A DNA stretch of 35,311 nucleotides from Sporomusa acidovorans (GCF_900101845.1 NZ_FNAM01000052.1:1-35311), one strand, 5' to 3'. Positions 7,439 to 15,955 are shown, counted from the stretch's first letter. Made by a program: numbers and translations. The notes: generated by a model not told the origin, from the sequence alone.

Positions 7439-8501
7439 TATTTTGCGAAGCCTATTAAACGAACCGCTCACACCCTGGCTCAGCGGTGGCGGGCCTGAAG
7501 ACGAAATCGTACTTTCCAGTCGGATTCGTTTGGCTCGTAACTTAAAAAATCAGCCGTTTCCTGGCCGGGCCTCGACCGCTAAACTGGGTGAGATTGTGGC
7601 TGAATTAAAAGAAGTGCCGGTAGAACTGCAGGCAGACGACGATCATGAATATGCCTTGATCGAACTTGAAAAGATATCACCGCTGGCCCGCCATGTTCTT
7701 GTTGAAAAACATATTATTAGTCCAAACCACGCCGCAGAACCGGAAAACCGGGCACTCATTGTCCGCGATGACGCCGGCGTCAGTATTATGGTTAACGAAG
7801 AGGATCACTTGCGTCTGCAATGTCTGGAAGCGGGGCTTAATCTGACAGATGCTTTTAATAAAGCCACTACTATTGACGATATTATTGAGGCAAAACACGA
7901 TTTGGCATTCATGGAGCATATTGGCTATCTGACTGCTTGCCCCACAAATATTGGCACAGGTATGCGAGCTTCGGTTATGGCTCATTTACCGGCTCTAACC
8001 TTGACAAAACAAATGGGGACAATGGTGGCAATTGCCACGCAGTTAGGCCTGACTGTACGGGGATTATACGGTGAAGGTACGGAAGCGGCCGGCAATATCT
8101 TTCAGATTTCCAACCAGGTGACTTTAGGCCGTAGTGAGCAGGATATTATTAGCAATCTGAGTAATGTTGTTAAGCAGATTGTTGATAAAGAACGGGTGGC
8201 GAGAAAGCTGTTACTCAATGATGCGCCAGATGCGCTGGCTGACCGGGTGTGGCGTGCCTATGGGGTGCTTCGCTACGCACAAAGTTTGTCGGCGCAGGAA
8301 GCGCTGGCCTTGTTGAGTGAAGTGCGACTGGGAATCGATCTGGGGGTTATTGATGAAGTAAAGCCGGATATCTTTAACCAGCTGTTGGTATCTACCAGGC
8401 CCAATTTTCTTCAGAACCTGTCGGGCGAGGTCCCTATGAATCAAATGGCGTGCAATAAATTGCGGGCCCAATTGGTCCGTTCGAGTTTGCAAAGAAAATA
8501 G
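7431..8501 (+). CDS. mcsB: Protein-arginine kinase McsB
   Basis: McsB phosphorylates arginine residues on misfolded proteins and marks them for ClpC-ClpP. The protein belongs to the phosphagen kinase fold: SSRIRLARNL near 29-38, the central CPTNIGTGMRASVMAHLPAL and GLYGEGTEAAGNIFQISN. Length is 356 residues, as in the family. An ATG three codons earlier (7422) is also open, but AAAGGGG ends directly beside it; ATG 7431 has proper spacing, so I prefer it. The gene sits between its activator McsA and its partner unfoldase ClpC. Confidence 0.95.
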   Translation: MADILRSLLNEPLTPWLSGGGPEDEIVLSSRIRLARNLKNQPFPGRASTAKLGEIVAELKEVPVELQADDDHEYALIELEKISPLARHVLVEKHIISPNHAAEPENRALIVRDDAGVSIMVNEEDHLRLQCLEAGLNLTDAFNKATTIDDIIEAKHDLAFMEHIGYLTACPTNIGTGMRASVMAHLPALTLTKQMGTMVAIATQLGLTVRGLYGEGTEAAGNIFQISNQVTLGRSEQDIISNLSNVVKQIVDKERVARKLLLNDAPDALADRVWRAYGVLRYAQSLSAQEALALLSEVRLGIDLGVIDEVKPDIFNQLLVSTRPNFLQNLSGEVPMNQMACNKLRAQLVRSSLQRK

Positions 8502-8534
8502 TAATTAGTTATGTTGCAAGGGAGGTAAGGATAG

Positions 8535-10991
8535 ATGTTTAATAGATTTACTGACAGAGCGCGCAAGGTACTGATTTTGGCACAACAGGAAGCTGCCCGC
8601 TATGGGCATGGCTATATTGGAACCGAACATTTATTATTGGGGCTGTTGCGGGAAGGCGAGGGTGTGGCCGCCAAGGCTTTAAACTCGCTGGGACTGCAGG
8701 TAGAGGCCGTGCAGATGCAGGTGGAAAGCATTTTAGGCAAAGGGCAGGACCAGTCAAGCGATATTGGTTATACACCACGGGCAAAAAAGGTAATTGAATT
8801 GGCGATGGAGGAAGCCTTACGTTTGGGGCATAGTTATGTGGGGACAGAGCATATCCTGCTTGGATTAATTCGCGAAGGTGAGGGTATTGCCGCCCAAGTG
8901 CTGATAGGCATGGGGGTAGATATTAACCTTATGCGCCAACGGGTTATTGAGATGCTGGGGGGGTATTCCATGTCCGGCATGGCCCCGCAACCAAAGGCAA
9001 AAGCGCCTGGCGGTCAGCCGTCTGCAGCGAATGGAACCCCGCTTTTGGATGAATTTGGCCGTGATCTCAATAAAATGTCCCAGGAAGGGAAAATTGATCC
9101 GGTAATTGGCCGGGCAGCCGAAATTGAACGGGTTGTTCAAATTCTTTTGCGGCGGACCAAAAACAATCCGGTGCTTATTGGTGAACCTGGCGTAGGTAAA
9201 ACGGCTATTGCTGAAGGCTTGGCAAAACGTATTGTTGAGGGTCAAACGCCGGAGATTTTGCGCAATAAACGCGTTGTCTCGCTTAATATGGCGTCTATGG
9301 TTGCCGGTACAAAGTACCGGGGTGAGTTTGAAGAACGTTTGAAAAAGGTTATGGACGAAATCCGGGAGGCCGGTAATGTAATTTTATTTATTGATGAATT
9401 GCATACGCTGATTGGTGCTGGAGCAGCCGAAGGAGCAATTGATGCCGCTAATATCCTAAAGCCGGCATTAGCGCGGGGGGAACTGCAGGTTATTGGTGCC
9501 ACGACATTAAATGAGTATAAAAAACATATTGAAAAAGATGCTGCTTTAGAGCGGCGCTTTCAGCCGATTACAGTCGGCGAACCCAGCGTTGAGGATGCTA
9601 TCAATATACTCAAGGGCATAAGAGATAAATATGAGGCATTTCATCGGGCGCAGATCACGGATGAGGCGATTGAAGCGGCGGTTAAACTTTCCCATCGCTA
9701 TATTTCTGACCGGTTTCTGCCGGATAAGGCGATTGATCTTATGGATGAGGCGGCCTCGCGTGTGCGCCTGCAAGCCTTCTCCGTACCACCTGATGTCAAG
9801 GAAGTTGAAAAGCGTTTAGAGCAGACACGGACCGAAAAGGAAGCTGCCATTGCGGCCCAGGAATTTGAACGGGCGGCTGGCTTGCGGGATCTGGAACAGC
9901 AAATCCGGGAAGAGCTTGAGACCAAGCAGCGGGAAGTTAAACAACGGGGTAGTGAACGCATTGTCGTTTCTGCTGAGGATATTGCCCATGTAGTTTCTAC
10001 GTGGACGCGCATTCCGGTGAAAAAACTGGCTGAAGAAGAATCGGAACGGCTACTTAAGCTGGAAGAAATTTTGCATAAGCGTGTTATTGGACAGCATCAG
10101 GCGGTACGGTCGGTTGCCAAGGCGGTACGTCGCGCCCGGGCAGGTCTTAAAGATCCCAAACGGCCGATTGGTTCCTTCTTGTTTCTAGGTCCGACTGGGG
10201 TTGGCAAAACCGAACTGTCCCGTGCATTGGCAGAAGCGCTGTTTGGGGATGAGACGGCCATGATTCGTCTGGATATGTCCGAATATATGGAAAAGCATAC
10301 GGTTTCCCGGCTTGTCGGTGCTCCTCCCGGCTATGTCGGCTATGAAGAAGGTGGGCAGCTGACAGATGCGGTTCGGCGTAAACCCTATTCGGTTATTCTC
10401 CTGGATGAAATTGAGAAGGCTCATTATGATGTGTTTAATATGCTGCTGCAGGTATTAGAAGACGGACGTTTGACCGACAGTCAGGGGCGAACGGTTGATT
10501 TCAAAAACACAGTTATTATCATGACTTCCAATATTGGGTCCCAGCATTTGAAAAAAGATTCGGCCGCGATGGGTTTCCTGTCTGCTGAGAGAGCAAAAGA
10601 CAATGAAGGTGAAATAGCTAAAGCCCGGGTTTTGGATGAAGTTAAGAAAGTATTTCGCCCGGAATTCTTAAACCGGATTGACGAGATTATTGTCTTTAGC
10701 AGTTTAACAGATGAAGATTTGCAACAGATTGTTGATATCATGCTCAGGGAAGTAGCGGGACGTTTGACCAATGCTGATTTGAGTCTGGAACTGACAGACG
10801 CTGCTAAGAGGGAGCTGTTAAAAGAAGGGCGGGATCACGCTTTTGGGGCCCGGCCGCTGCGCCGGGCTATTCAAAAACTAGTTGAAGATGAAATTTCCGA
10901 GATGATTATTCGTCAAGCTGTCAAGGGTGGCGATACGGTAGTCGTTGACGCGGATGACGGTGGTAAATTAAAGTTTGCGAAAAAGGCGTAA
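8535..10991 (+). CDS. clpC: AAA+ unfoldase ClpC
   Basis: This is an Hsp100 unfoldase that feeds proteins, including arginine-phosphorylated ones, to ClpP. It has 818 residues, normal for ClpC. Domains in order: two Clp_N repeats (about 3-70 and 78-145), a Pro/Ala/Gly linker (150-168), AAA-1 with Walker A GEPGVGKT (216-223) and Walker B ILFIDELH (283-290), a UVR-bearing middle domain (around 440-460, EFERAAGLRDLE), AAA-2 with GPTGVGKT (552-559), and the C-terminal D2-small domain. The UVR middle domain distinguishes it from ClpB, whose middle domain is much longer. GGAGGT lies upstream of the ATG. It is last gene of the CtsR-controlled operon and is closed by a strong terminator. Confidence 0.98.
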   Translation: MFNRFTDRARKVLILAQQEAARYGHGYIGTEHLLLGLLREGEGVAAKALNSLGLQVEAVQMQVESILGKGQDQSSDIGYTPRAKKVIELAMEEALRLGHSYVGTEHILLGLIREGEGIAAQVLIGMGVDINLMRQRVIEMLGGYSMSGMAPQPKAKAPGGQPSAANGTPLLDEFGRDLNKMSQEGKIDPVIGRAAEIERVVQILLRRTKNNPVLIGEPGVGKTAIAEGLAKRIVEGQTPEILRNKRVVSLNMASMVAGTKYRGEFEERLKKVMDEIREAGNVILFIDELHTLIGAGAAEGAIDAANILKPALARGELQVIGATTLNEYKKHIEKDAALERRFQPITVGEPSVEDAINILKGIRDKYEAFHRAQITDEAIEAAVKLSHRYISDRFLPDKAIDLMDEAASRVRLQAFSVPPDVKEVEKRLEQTRTEKEAAIAAQEFERAAGLRDLEQQIREELETKQREVKQRGSERIVVSAEDIAHVVSTWTRIPVKKLAEEESERLLKLEEILHKRVIGQHQAVRSVAKAVRRARAGLKDPKRPIGSFLFLGPTGVGKTELSRALAEALFGDETAMIRLDMSEYMEKHTVSRLVGAPPGYVGYEEGGQLTDAVRRKPYSVILLDEIEKAHYDVFNMLLQVLEDGRLTDSQGRTVDFKNTVIIMTSNIGSQHLKKDSAAMGFLSAERAKDNEGEIAKARVLDEVKKVFRPEFLNRIDEIIVFSSLTDEDLQQIVDIMLREVAGRLTNADLSLELTDAAKRELLKEGRDHAFGARPLRRAIQKLVEDEISEMIIRQAVKGGDTVVVDADDGGKLKFAKKA

Positions 10992-11019
10992 TCAGCAGGA
11001 AATTTGCCCGGAAAACGCG

Positions 11020-11048
11020 AAAAAAGCACTCGAAATGAGTGCTTTTTT
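11020..11048 (+). terminator. Terminator of the ctsR-clpC operon
   Basis: GCACTC (11026-11031) and GAGTGC (11037-11042) form a stem extended by A6/T6, with a 5-nt loop. The A and T flanks make it potentially bidirectional. Confidence 0.9.
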
Positions 11049-11051
11049 CAC

Positions 11052-11080
11052 ATTATTAGAAAGGTTAACCTTCTGATAAT
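11052..11080. promoter_or_regulatory. Long dyad between clpC terminator and radA
   Basis: ATTATTAGAA (11052-11061) pairs with TTCTGATAAT (11071-11080), and GGTT (11063-11066) with AACC (11067-11070). This gives 14 pairs with a single extra A (11062) and no loop. The lack of a loop favours a DNA-binding site over an RNA hairpin. It is 80 bp ahead of the radA start. Confidence 0.5.
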
Positions 11081-11159
11081 AATAAGAATAACTAAGGCTC
11101 CCACTCTTTTCCTGTATGCTTGGGAAAGATTGCAGAGGTAAATTGAAGGAGAATCAATT

Positions 11160-12524
11160 TTGTCCAAAGTTAAAACCAATTTTGTATGTCAACAGTGTGG
11201 TGCGGAAGCAAGCAAATGGCTGGGACGTTGTCCCGGCTGTGGCGAGTGGAATACGATGGTAGAAGAAGTGGTGCCTAAAAAAACAGAATCACATTTGGCT
11301 TCACTCCCTGCCTCAAAACCAAAACCGATTAGCACCGTGGATACAGCAGCCATGCCCCGCCTTTTATCGGGGGTGGGTGAATTTGATCGCGTTCTGGGTG
11401 GGGGGATAGTGCCGGGAGCCCTGCTTTTAATTGGTGGTGATCCGGGAATCGGTAAATCAACGTTATTATTGCAGGTGGCGGCCGGAGTAGCAGAGAAATA
11501 CGGACCCGTCTTATATACGTCAGGCGAAGAATCGGCTGCGCAAATAAAAATAAGAGCCGAAAGACTGGAAAAAATGAGTAATAATTTGTTAATTTTTACA
11601 GAAAATAATCTGGAGACAATTATCTTGCAGGCCTTACACCAAAAACCGTCGCTGGTTATTATTGATTCTATTCAGACCATGTATAGTCCGGAGATTCCTT
11701 CGGCTCCGGGCAGCGTCGGACAAGTTCGGGAAAGTACGGGCAAACTTATGCGGTTTGCCAAGGAAAGTGGTATTCCCACGGCGATAATCGGCCATGTGAC
11801 AAAAGACGGAAATATTGCCGGTCCCCGGCTTTTGGAGCACATGGTCGATGCGGTGCTTTATTTTGAAGGAGAACGCAGCTATGCTTTTCGCGTATTGCGG
11901 GCGATTAAGAACCGGTTTGGTTCTACGAGCGAAAGTGGGATTTTTTCCATGGAAGAGCAAGGGCTGGCGGAAGTTGCTAATCCTTCAGGTCTGTTGCTGG
12001 CTGAGCGCCCCCAAGGCGCACCTGGTTCAGTGGTACTGGCCTATATGGAAGGGGTGCGTCCGTTATTAATTGAAATTCAGGCGTTGGTCAGTACGACCTG
12101 CTTTGGTATGCCGCGCCGTATGGCAGCGGGCTTTGATTATAACCGCTTGATTTTGTTAATGGCTGTACTGGAAAAAAGGGTAGGGCTCATGCTGGCAAAC
12201 CAAGATGCATATGTTAATGCTGTAGGTGGATTTAAAATTGTTGAACCGGCTGCCGATTTACCTGTTGCGCTCGCTATTGCCTCCAGTTTTAGAAGTACTA
12301 CGATCGATCCGCATACGGTCGTCATGGGAGAAGTAGGCCTTACCGGTGAGGTAAGAATGATCAATAGGGTCGAAGCCAGAATTAACGAGGCGGCGTCATT
12401 GGGATTTAAACGCTTTGTAATTCCTGCCGGAAATCTTTCAGGATTGAAGCTGACCAAGAAAGCGGGACTTGATATTACCGGGGTTGCTAGTATCAGCGAG
12501 GCTATGGAGGCGGTATTTATATGA
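11160..12524 (+). CDS. radA: DNA repair ATPase RadA (Sms)
   Basis: RadA is a RecA-like hexameric helicase that drives branch migration in recombination. The 454-residue protein has the N-terminal zinc finger (C10, C13, C24, C27), the RecA-type ATPase with Walker A GDPGIGKST (93-101), the RadA-specific KNRFGST motif near 250, and a C-terminal Lon-protease-like domain (GEVGLTGEVRMINRVEARI). The start is TTG at 11160, supported by AAGGAG 8 nt upstream and by the match of the N-terminus to the family. The stop overlaps disA by 4 nt (ATGA). RadA is known to interact with DisA in Bacillus, in line with the coupling. Confidence 0.97.
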   Translation: MSKVKTNFVCQQCGAEASKWLGRCPGCGEWNTMVEEVVPKKTESHLASLPASKPKPISTVDTAAMPRLLSGVGEFDRVLGGGIVPGALLLIGGDPGIGKSTLLLQVAAGVAEKYGPVLYTSGEESAAQIKIRAERLEKMSNNLLIFTENNLETIILQALHQKPSLVIIDSIQTMYSPEIPSAPGSVGQVRESTGKLMRFAKESGIPTAIIGHVTKDGNIAGPRLLEHMVDAVLYFEGERSYAFRVLRAIKNRFGSTSESGIFSMEEQGLAEVANPSGLLLAERPQGAPGSVVLAYMEGVRPLLIEIQALVSTTCFGMPRRMAAGFDYNRLILLMAVLEKRVGLMLANQDAYVNAVGGFKIVEPAADLPVALAIASSFRSTTIDPHTVVMGEVGLTGEVRMINRVEARINEAASLGFKRFVIPAGNLSGLKLTKKAGLDITGVASISEAMEAVFI

Positions 12525-13612
12525 GCAAAAATCGTGAAGAACGTGCGGAACGGCTTTGGGACGCACGCTTTGTTAAAACCATAAAAACATTAGCTCCGGG
12601 TACAACGTTGAGGGACGGTCTGGAGAATGTGCTGCGCGCTAAAATGGGCGCTTTGGTATTGGTGGGAGATAATCCGGCAATACTTGAAATTGTCGACGGT
12701 GGTTTTGAAATTAATTCCGATTTTACTCCGGCCGGCTTTTATGAGCTGGCTAAGATGGATGGGGCTATTGTGCTCTCTAATGACAGTAAAAAAATTTTGT
12801 TTGCCAATGCGCAGCTAGTGCCTGACCCCGGGATACCCACCGCCGAAACCGGGACACGTCACCGTACCGCTGAACGTGCCGCCAAACAGACCGGGGCGCC
12901 GGTGGTAGCTATTTCGCAGCGACGCAATGTCATTTCGGTGTATCTTGGTCATCTGCGTTATACCCTTAAAGATATTTCCGTAATATTAAACCGGGCTAAT
13001 CAGGCCTTGCAAACACTGGAAAAGTACAAAAAGGTCCTTGACAAGGGCTTGATTAATTTGAGTGCACTAGAATTTGAGGACCTTGTCACGCTATACGATG
13101 TTGCGGTTGTTTTGATTCGGGCCGAGCGGGTTAACCGGATAGCCCGCGAGATTGAGCGCTATATTATTGAGTTGGGGACAGAGGGCCGTCTTATCAGTAT
13201 GCAGATGGAAGAACTCATATCCAGTGTTGATGATGTTGCCCTGTTAATAAAAGACTACTGTAATACGAATGAATATAAGGATTATGAAGCCGTTAGAGAG
13301 CAGATTGCCGTATTGCCTGAAGAAAACCTTGAACCTTTTGCTATCTGCCGGGCGTTGGATTATGGTGTTGGTCCCACGGCAATGGACATCCCTGTTGTGC
13401 CGCGTGGCTACCGGATACTTCGCCAAATCCCCCGCTTGCCGTTATTGGTTGGCGAGAAACTGGTTGCTCATTTTAAAACACTTCATCATATTTATAATGC
13501 CAGTTTAGTGGAGTTGGATGAAGTGGAAGGGATTGGCGAGGTGCGGGCAAAAACAATAAAGGACGGTCTAAAACGGTTGCGGGAGCAGGCCTTCTTAGAT
13601 CGCCACTACTAG
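12521..13612 (+). CDS. disA: DNA integrity scanning diadenylate cyclase DisA
   Basis: DisA makes cyclic di-AMP from ATP and pauses at branched DNA, linking genome integrity to signalling (in Bacillus, to sporulation entry). The 363-residue protein has the DAC domain with the catalytic DGA (80-82) and RHRTA (113-117) motifs, a helical middle domain, and a C-terminal helix-hairpin-helix segment (EVEGIGEVRAKTIKDGLKRL, near 335-355) for DNA. All key residues are present. It is translationally coupled to radA. No obvious terminator follows; a convergent gene ends 13 nt away. Confidence 0.97.
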   Translation: MSKNREERAERLWDARFVKTIKTLAPGTTLRDGLENVLRAKMGALVLVGDNPAILEIVDGGFEINSDFTPAGFYELAKMDGAIVLSNDSKKILFANAQLVPDPGIPTAETGTRHRTAERAAKQTGAPVVAISQRRNVISVYLGHLRYTLKDISVILNRANQALQTLEKYKKVLDKGLINLSALEFEDLVTLYDVAVVLIRAERVNRIAREIERYIIELGTEGRLISMQMEELISSVDDVALLIKDYCNTNEYKDYEAVREQIAVLPEENLEPFAICRALDYGVGPTAMDIPVVPRGYRILRQIPRLPLLVGEKLVAHFKTLHHIYNASLVELDEVEGIGEVRAKTIKDGLKRLREQAFLDRHY

Positions 13613-13625
13613 TTGCGTTGCCACG

Positions 13626-13952
13626 TTATTTGCGGCCATCGCCTTTATAAAATTCTAAATTCAAATCTTCAACAAACCGTGCATAGGCCTGATTTCCTTC
13701 TACTTTGACAATTTTGTAACGTTTGTTTTGTTCGCTGATCAGTTCGTCGTCCACGTTGACAACGACCGGTACGTACATAAGAATTTCTTTGGTATCTTCC
13801 TCGATGATAATATAGTAATCATATGCCTTTTGGGGGGCCGGTTCCGGTTTTGCCTGAATAGACAGCAGTGCAGGGAGGTAATAGATAACTCCCAGAGCTA
13901 GGGCGGCTACGGCGAGGAGGCTGGCCAATCTAGCTATATTCCTTTTGTTCAG
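13626..13952 (-). CDS. Membrane-anchored 108-aa protein sharing a domain with the adjacent SpoIIP protein
   Basis: Function is unknown. I place the start at a CTG (13952-13950): AGGAGG (13967-13962) lies 9 nt upstream, and this start adds MNKRNIAR, giving a positively charged end before the membrane segment at about 9-30. The TTG at 13928 has no ribosome site and would remove those charges. Residues 46-97 align with residues 40-90 of the SpoIIP-type protein encoded just upstream: both have Y..II, a central EIL/NIL, V.V.DE.ISE.N..Y.I, EG and a final E. The ribosome site overlaps the spoIIP stop, so the two are probably co-translated. This suggests a helper or antagonist that uses the same binding module in the envelope or forespore septum (inference). 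Confidence 0.75.
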   Translation of the reverse strand: MNKRNIARLASLLAVAALALGVIYYLPALLSIQAKPEPAPQKAYDYYIIIEEDTKEILMYVPVVVNVDDELISEQNKRYKIVKVEGNQAYARFVEDLNLEFYKGDGRK

Positions 13953-13965
13953 AAGGCAGCACCTC

Positions 13966-15141
13966 CTACTTTTTGCGCTTTTTAAACGGCCCTAAAAAAT
14001 TGGCAAATTCCTGATTGAAAAAGTGCGCAAGTTTTTTCTTGGCCTCCTGCCAACTACCTGTGCTCAAAAATAAGAAAGCTAATGAACCAATAACAACAGC
14101 CAGCGTGATTCCCAATATATCATAACCTGGGGCTGCTGAGTCAGGTGGAACATAGGAGACGGTTTCCACACCGCCATTTGTACCGGTATTTGTGTAAGTC
14201 CCGGCCTGATTCGCTTCCGCTACACCACTATTACTGCCCACACTGACCGGACCCAGAAAAGCGGGGACGCAATCGGCAAATAAAGCGATACTGCGTTCGG
14301 CGGCTTCCCGATTATTGTATTGTGTACCGGCTTCGATTAGCAGTGCCCGGGGACTTAAATCCTGATTATAGTTGCCATGAGCGATAAATATTCCACGGAT
14401 AAGGCCGCGATATTTGGCATCCGTGGCGGCTTTGATGCTCCTGGCAAAATCCAGTGTCGTTCTTTGGTTTTGATTTTGCCGTCCAACGACAAGCAGCAGC
14501 CTGCTGACAGTTTCGCCATTTATTGTGGCGCTATAGGCTCTAAGCGGAGCGCTGTCACGATGAATATCAAAAATAGCGATCGGTTGTTCCTGCAATAATT
14601 TCATGGCAGTGCGGCGGGAACGGTGATAAGCATTGGCATCGTGGGGGTCGTGCAAGTTCTTGGAGTGAACAACTTCGTAGCCAAGTTCAGTCAACCTTTT
14701 TTCAAAAGCGTCACCAACAATCATAATAGAGCCTTTTCCTTGCTGAGACGGGGTGCCGTCATTGGGAATATAGGATTCATCAGTATGACTATGGTAGACC
14801 GCGATTTTTGGTTTAGGCATTTCCGGTGGTGGTGCTTGAACAAACCGGGCATTATCGGTAATGTGGCCTGAGAAATTCTCGATGGGACGACAGCGGGCCA
14901 GCATGCCTTCCAACGCGGTAATTTCATAAAGTACGTTGTCTTCGCTGATATATTCGTCGCCGACATGGACTTCATGACCTGTTTGTAGAAGGATATTGCC
15001 CTGATCATCAATAATAGTTACATAGCCGGATATCAATTCATGAGCGGCAGGTGACCCGGCTGCAGCTACAGTGTTGGGAGCTATGGCAAAATTGACCAAT
15101 ATGCTTAGAGACAGCAAGACTTTTACTACTAGATAACACAT
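13966..15141 (-). CDS. spoIIP: SpoIIP-type stage II sporulation peptidoglycan hydrolase
   Basis: SpoIIP is an amidase/endopeptidase that trims septal peptidoglycan during engulfment, with SpoIID and SpoIIM. The 391-residue protein has a signal sequence (1-27), an extra N-terminal domain (about 38-92), then the SpoIIP catalytic domain (112-295) with putative zinc ligands H119 (YHSHTDESY), H194 (FDIHRDS) and E270 (LLIEAGTQYNN). A Thr/Asn/Gly-rich linker, a membrane segment (about 336-356) and a basic tail follow. The C-terminal anchor and extra domain differ from Bacillus SpoIIP, which is anchored at the N-terminus. The usual neighbours gpr or spoIIM are absent, so it may be a second paralogue. 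AAAGGGGGG precedes the ATG. Confidence 0.9.
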   Translation of the reverse strand: MCYLVVKVLLSLSILVNFAIAPNTVAAAGSPAAHELISGYVTIIDDQGNILLQTGHEVHVGDEYISEDNVLYEITALEGMLARCRPIENFSGHITDNARFVQAPPPEMPKPKIAVYHSHTDESYIPNDGTPSQQGKGSIMIVGDAFEKRLTELGYEVVHSKNLHDPHDANAYHRSRRTAMKLLQEQPIAIFDIHRDSAPLRAYSATINGETVSRLLLVVGRQNQNQRTTLDFARSIKAATDAKYRGLIRGIFIAHGNYNQDLSPRALLIEAGTQYNNREAAERSIALFADCVPAFLGPVSVGSNSGVAEANQAGTYTNTGTNGGVETVSYVPPDSAAPGYDILGITLAVVIGSLAFLFLSTGSWQEAKKKLAHFFNQEFANFLGPFKKRKK

Positions 15142-15203
15142 GTTTACCCCCCTTTAGCAGTATCATTCCCAGGGAGCAAATGTTTATGTAGTTATTGAGA
15201 CAG

Positions 15204-15236
15204 AAAAAAACACAGCCTGCACAAATGGGGCTGTGT
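15204..15236 (-). terminator. Terminator between the 15358-15756 gene and spoIIP
   Basis: ACACAGCC (15210-15217) pairs perfectly with GGCTGTGT (15229-15236). On the minus strand the stem runs into a T tract (A run 15204-15210). It should separate spoIIP from the gene upstream on the same strand. Confidence 0.75.
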
Positions 15237-15265
15237 GGAAAAGCAAAACTGTTTACGATAAAGTA

Positions 15266-15357
15266 GACTTAGCTTCAGGTAGGGTTTTAATCCCATTTGA
15301 AGCTAAGTCGCCCTTATCCAGGGACTTAGCCGCTGGGAGTTAAAAAGCGGGTTAGTC
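15266..15357. repeat. Nested inverted repeats downstream of the 15358-15756 gene
   Basis: GACTTAGCTTCA (15266-15277) pairs perfectly with TGAAGCTAAGTC (15298-15309), and the loop itself contains GGG/CCC words that can pair. A second, imperfect hairpin follows: GACTTAGCCGC (15323-15333) with GCGGGTTAGTC (15347-15357). The word GACTTAGC recurs in both. It abuts the stop of the minus-strand gene. No T tract follows, so it is not a simple terminator. Confidence 0.6.
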
Positions 15358-15756
15358 TCAGGATAAATGAAAAAAACCTAATGTTTTAACATTCTTATAT
15401 TCCTGCTGCATTACACTATGTAGGGAAATTCCCGTAAGATTGCAGAGGGCGGCCAAATAAAACATACTGTGACCGAGTTCCTTGGCGATTACTTCCTGGC
15501 ATTGGGGGCAAGGCTCCCCAATCAGATGCGATGACATGTGATTTCTTAATTCGCTATAGGTAATATTTTCAGGAACGGACTGGCGGGAGGCGGAAACCTG
15601 GATGCAACCACAACCGGTAACTGCTTTGGCGATGGCGCGGTTTACGCGGGCAGAAGCTTCTTGGTATTTAGTTAGGATATCAAGCACGCTGCGATGGCGG
15701 ATTAAGTATTCGTCTACCGCGGACTGAAAGTCGGAGCAACATTTATTATCATGCAC
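15358..15756 (-). CDS. Conserved Firmicute protein of unknown function, MazG-like helical segment
   Basis: I do not know its function. It is an all-helical protein of 132 residues (135 if the GTG at 15765 is used; the GTG at 15756 has better spacing from GAGG). It has the cysteine pattern CGC in the first half and CPQC in the second half. The last forty residues, from KELGHSMFYLAALCN to the end, resemble the EELGD.lfyLA helix of MazG-type nucleotide pyrophosphohydrolases, but the expected acidic metal residues are not all present. From memory, similar proteins in Clostridia are catalogued only by a DUF number (possibly DUF1573); I could not verify this. It is followed by nested hairpins and a terminator, so it is probably monocistronic. 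Confidence 0.75.
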   Translation of the reverse strand: MHDNKCCSDFQSAVDEYLIRHRSVLDILTKYQEASARVNRAIAKAVTGCGCIQVSASRQSVPENITYSELRNHMSSHLIGEPCPQCQEVIAKELGHSMFYLAALCNLTGISLHSVMQQEYKNVKTLGFFHLS

Positions 15757-15887
15757 TCTAGGCACACCTCACTTTGCTTTTAATTATATAAACAGCTCTT
15801 TGTGGTTGTCAATGTCAGTCGGAAGAAAACTTCGATTTGCTATAAATCAGCTATTGTTTATTGTTAAATTATTATTGAAGTGAATCA

Positions 15888-15917
15888 TTGACAATAAAGA
15901 AATATACATGCTACAAT
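15888..15917 (+). promoter_or_regulatory. Upstream promoter of yacL
   Basis: TTGACA (15888-15893) and TACAAT (15912-15917) are separated by 18 nt. It is the first of two tandem promoters. Confidence 0.6.
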
Positions 15918-15925
15918 ATATCCTT

Positions 15926-15955
15926 TTGACAAAGTCTTAAAACCTGTGATATACT
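15926..15955 (+). promoter_or_regulatory. Downstream promoter of yacL
   Basis: TTGACA (15926-15931) and TATACT (15950-15955) are separated by 18 nt. The start would fall near 15962, at the foot of the hairpin at 15963-15997. Confidence 0.7.

Noticed and set aside
11026..11042. CIRCE-like half-sites GCACTC and GAGTGC after clpC
   Set aside because: CIRCE needs a 9-nt spacer; here it is 5 nt with A and T tracts on both sides, so this is an intrinsic terminator.
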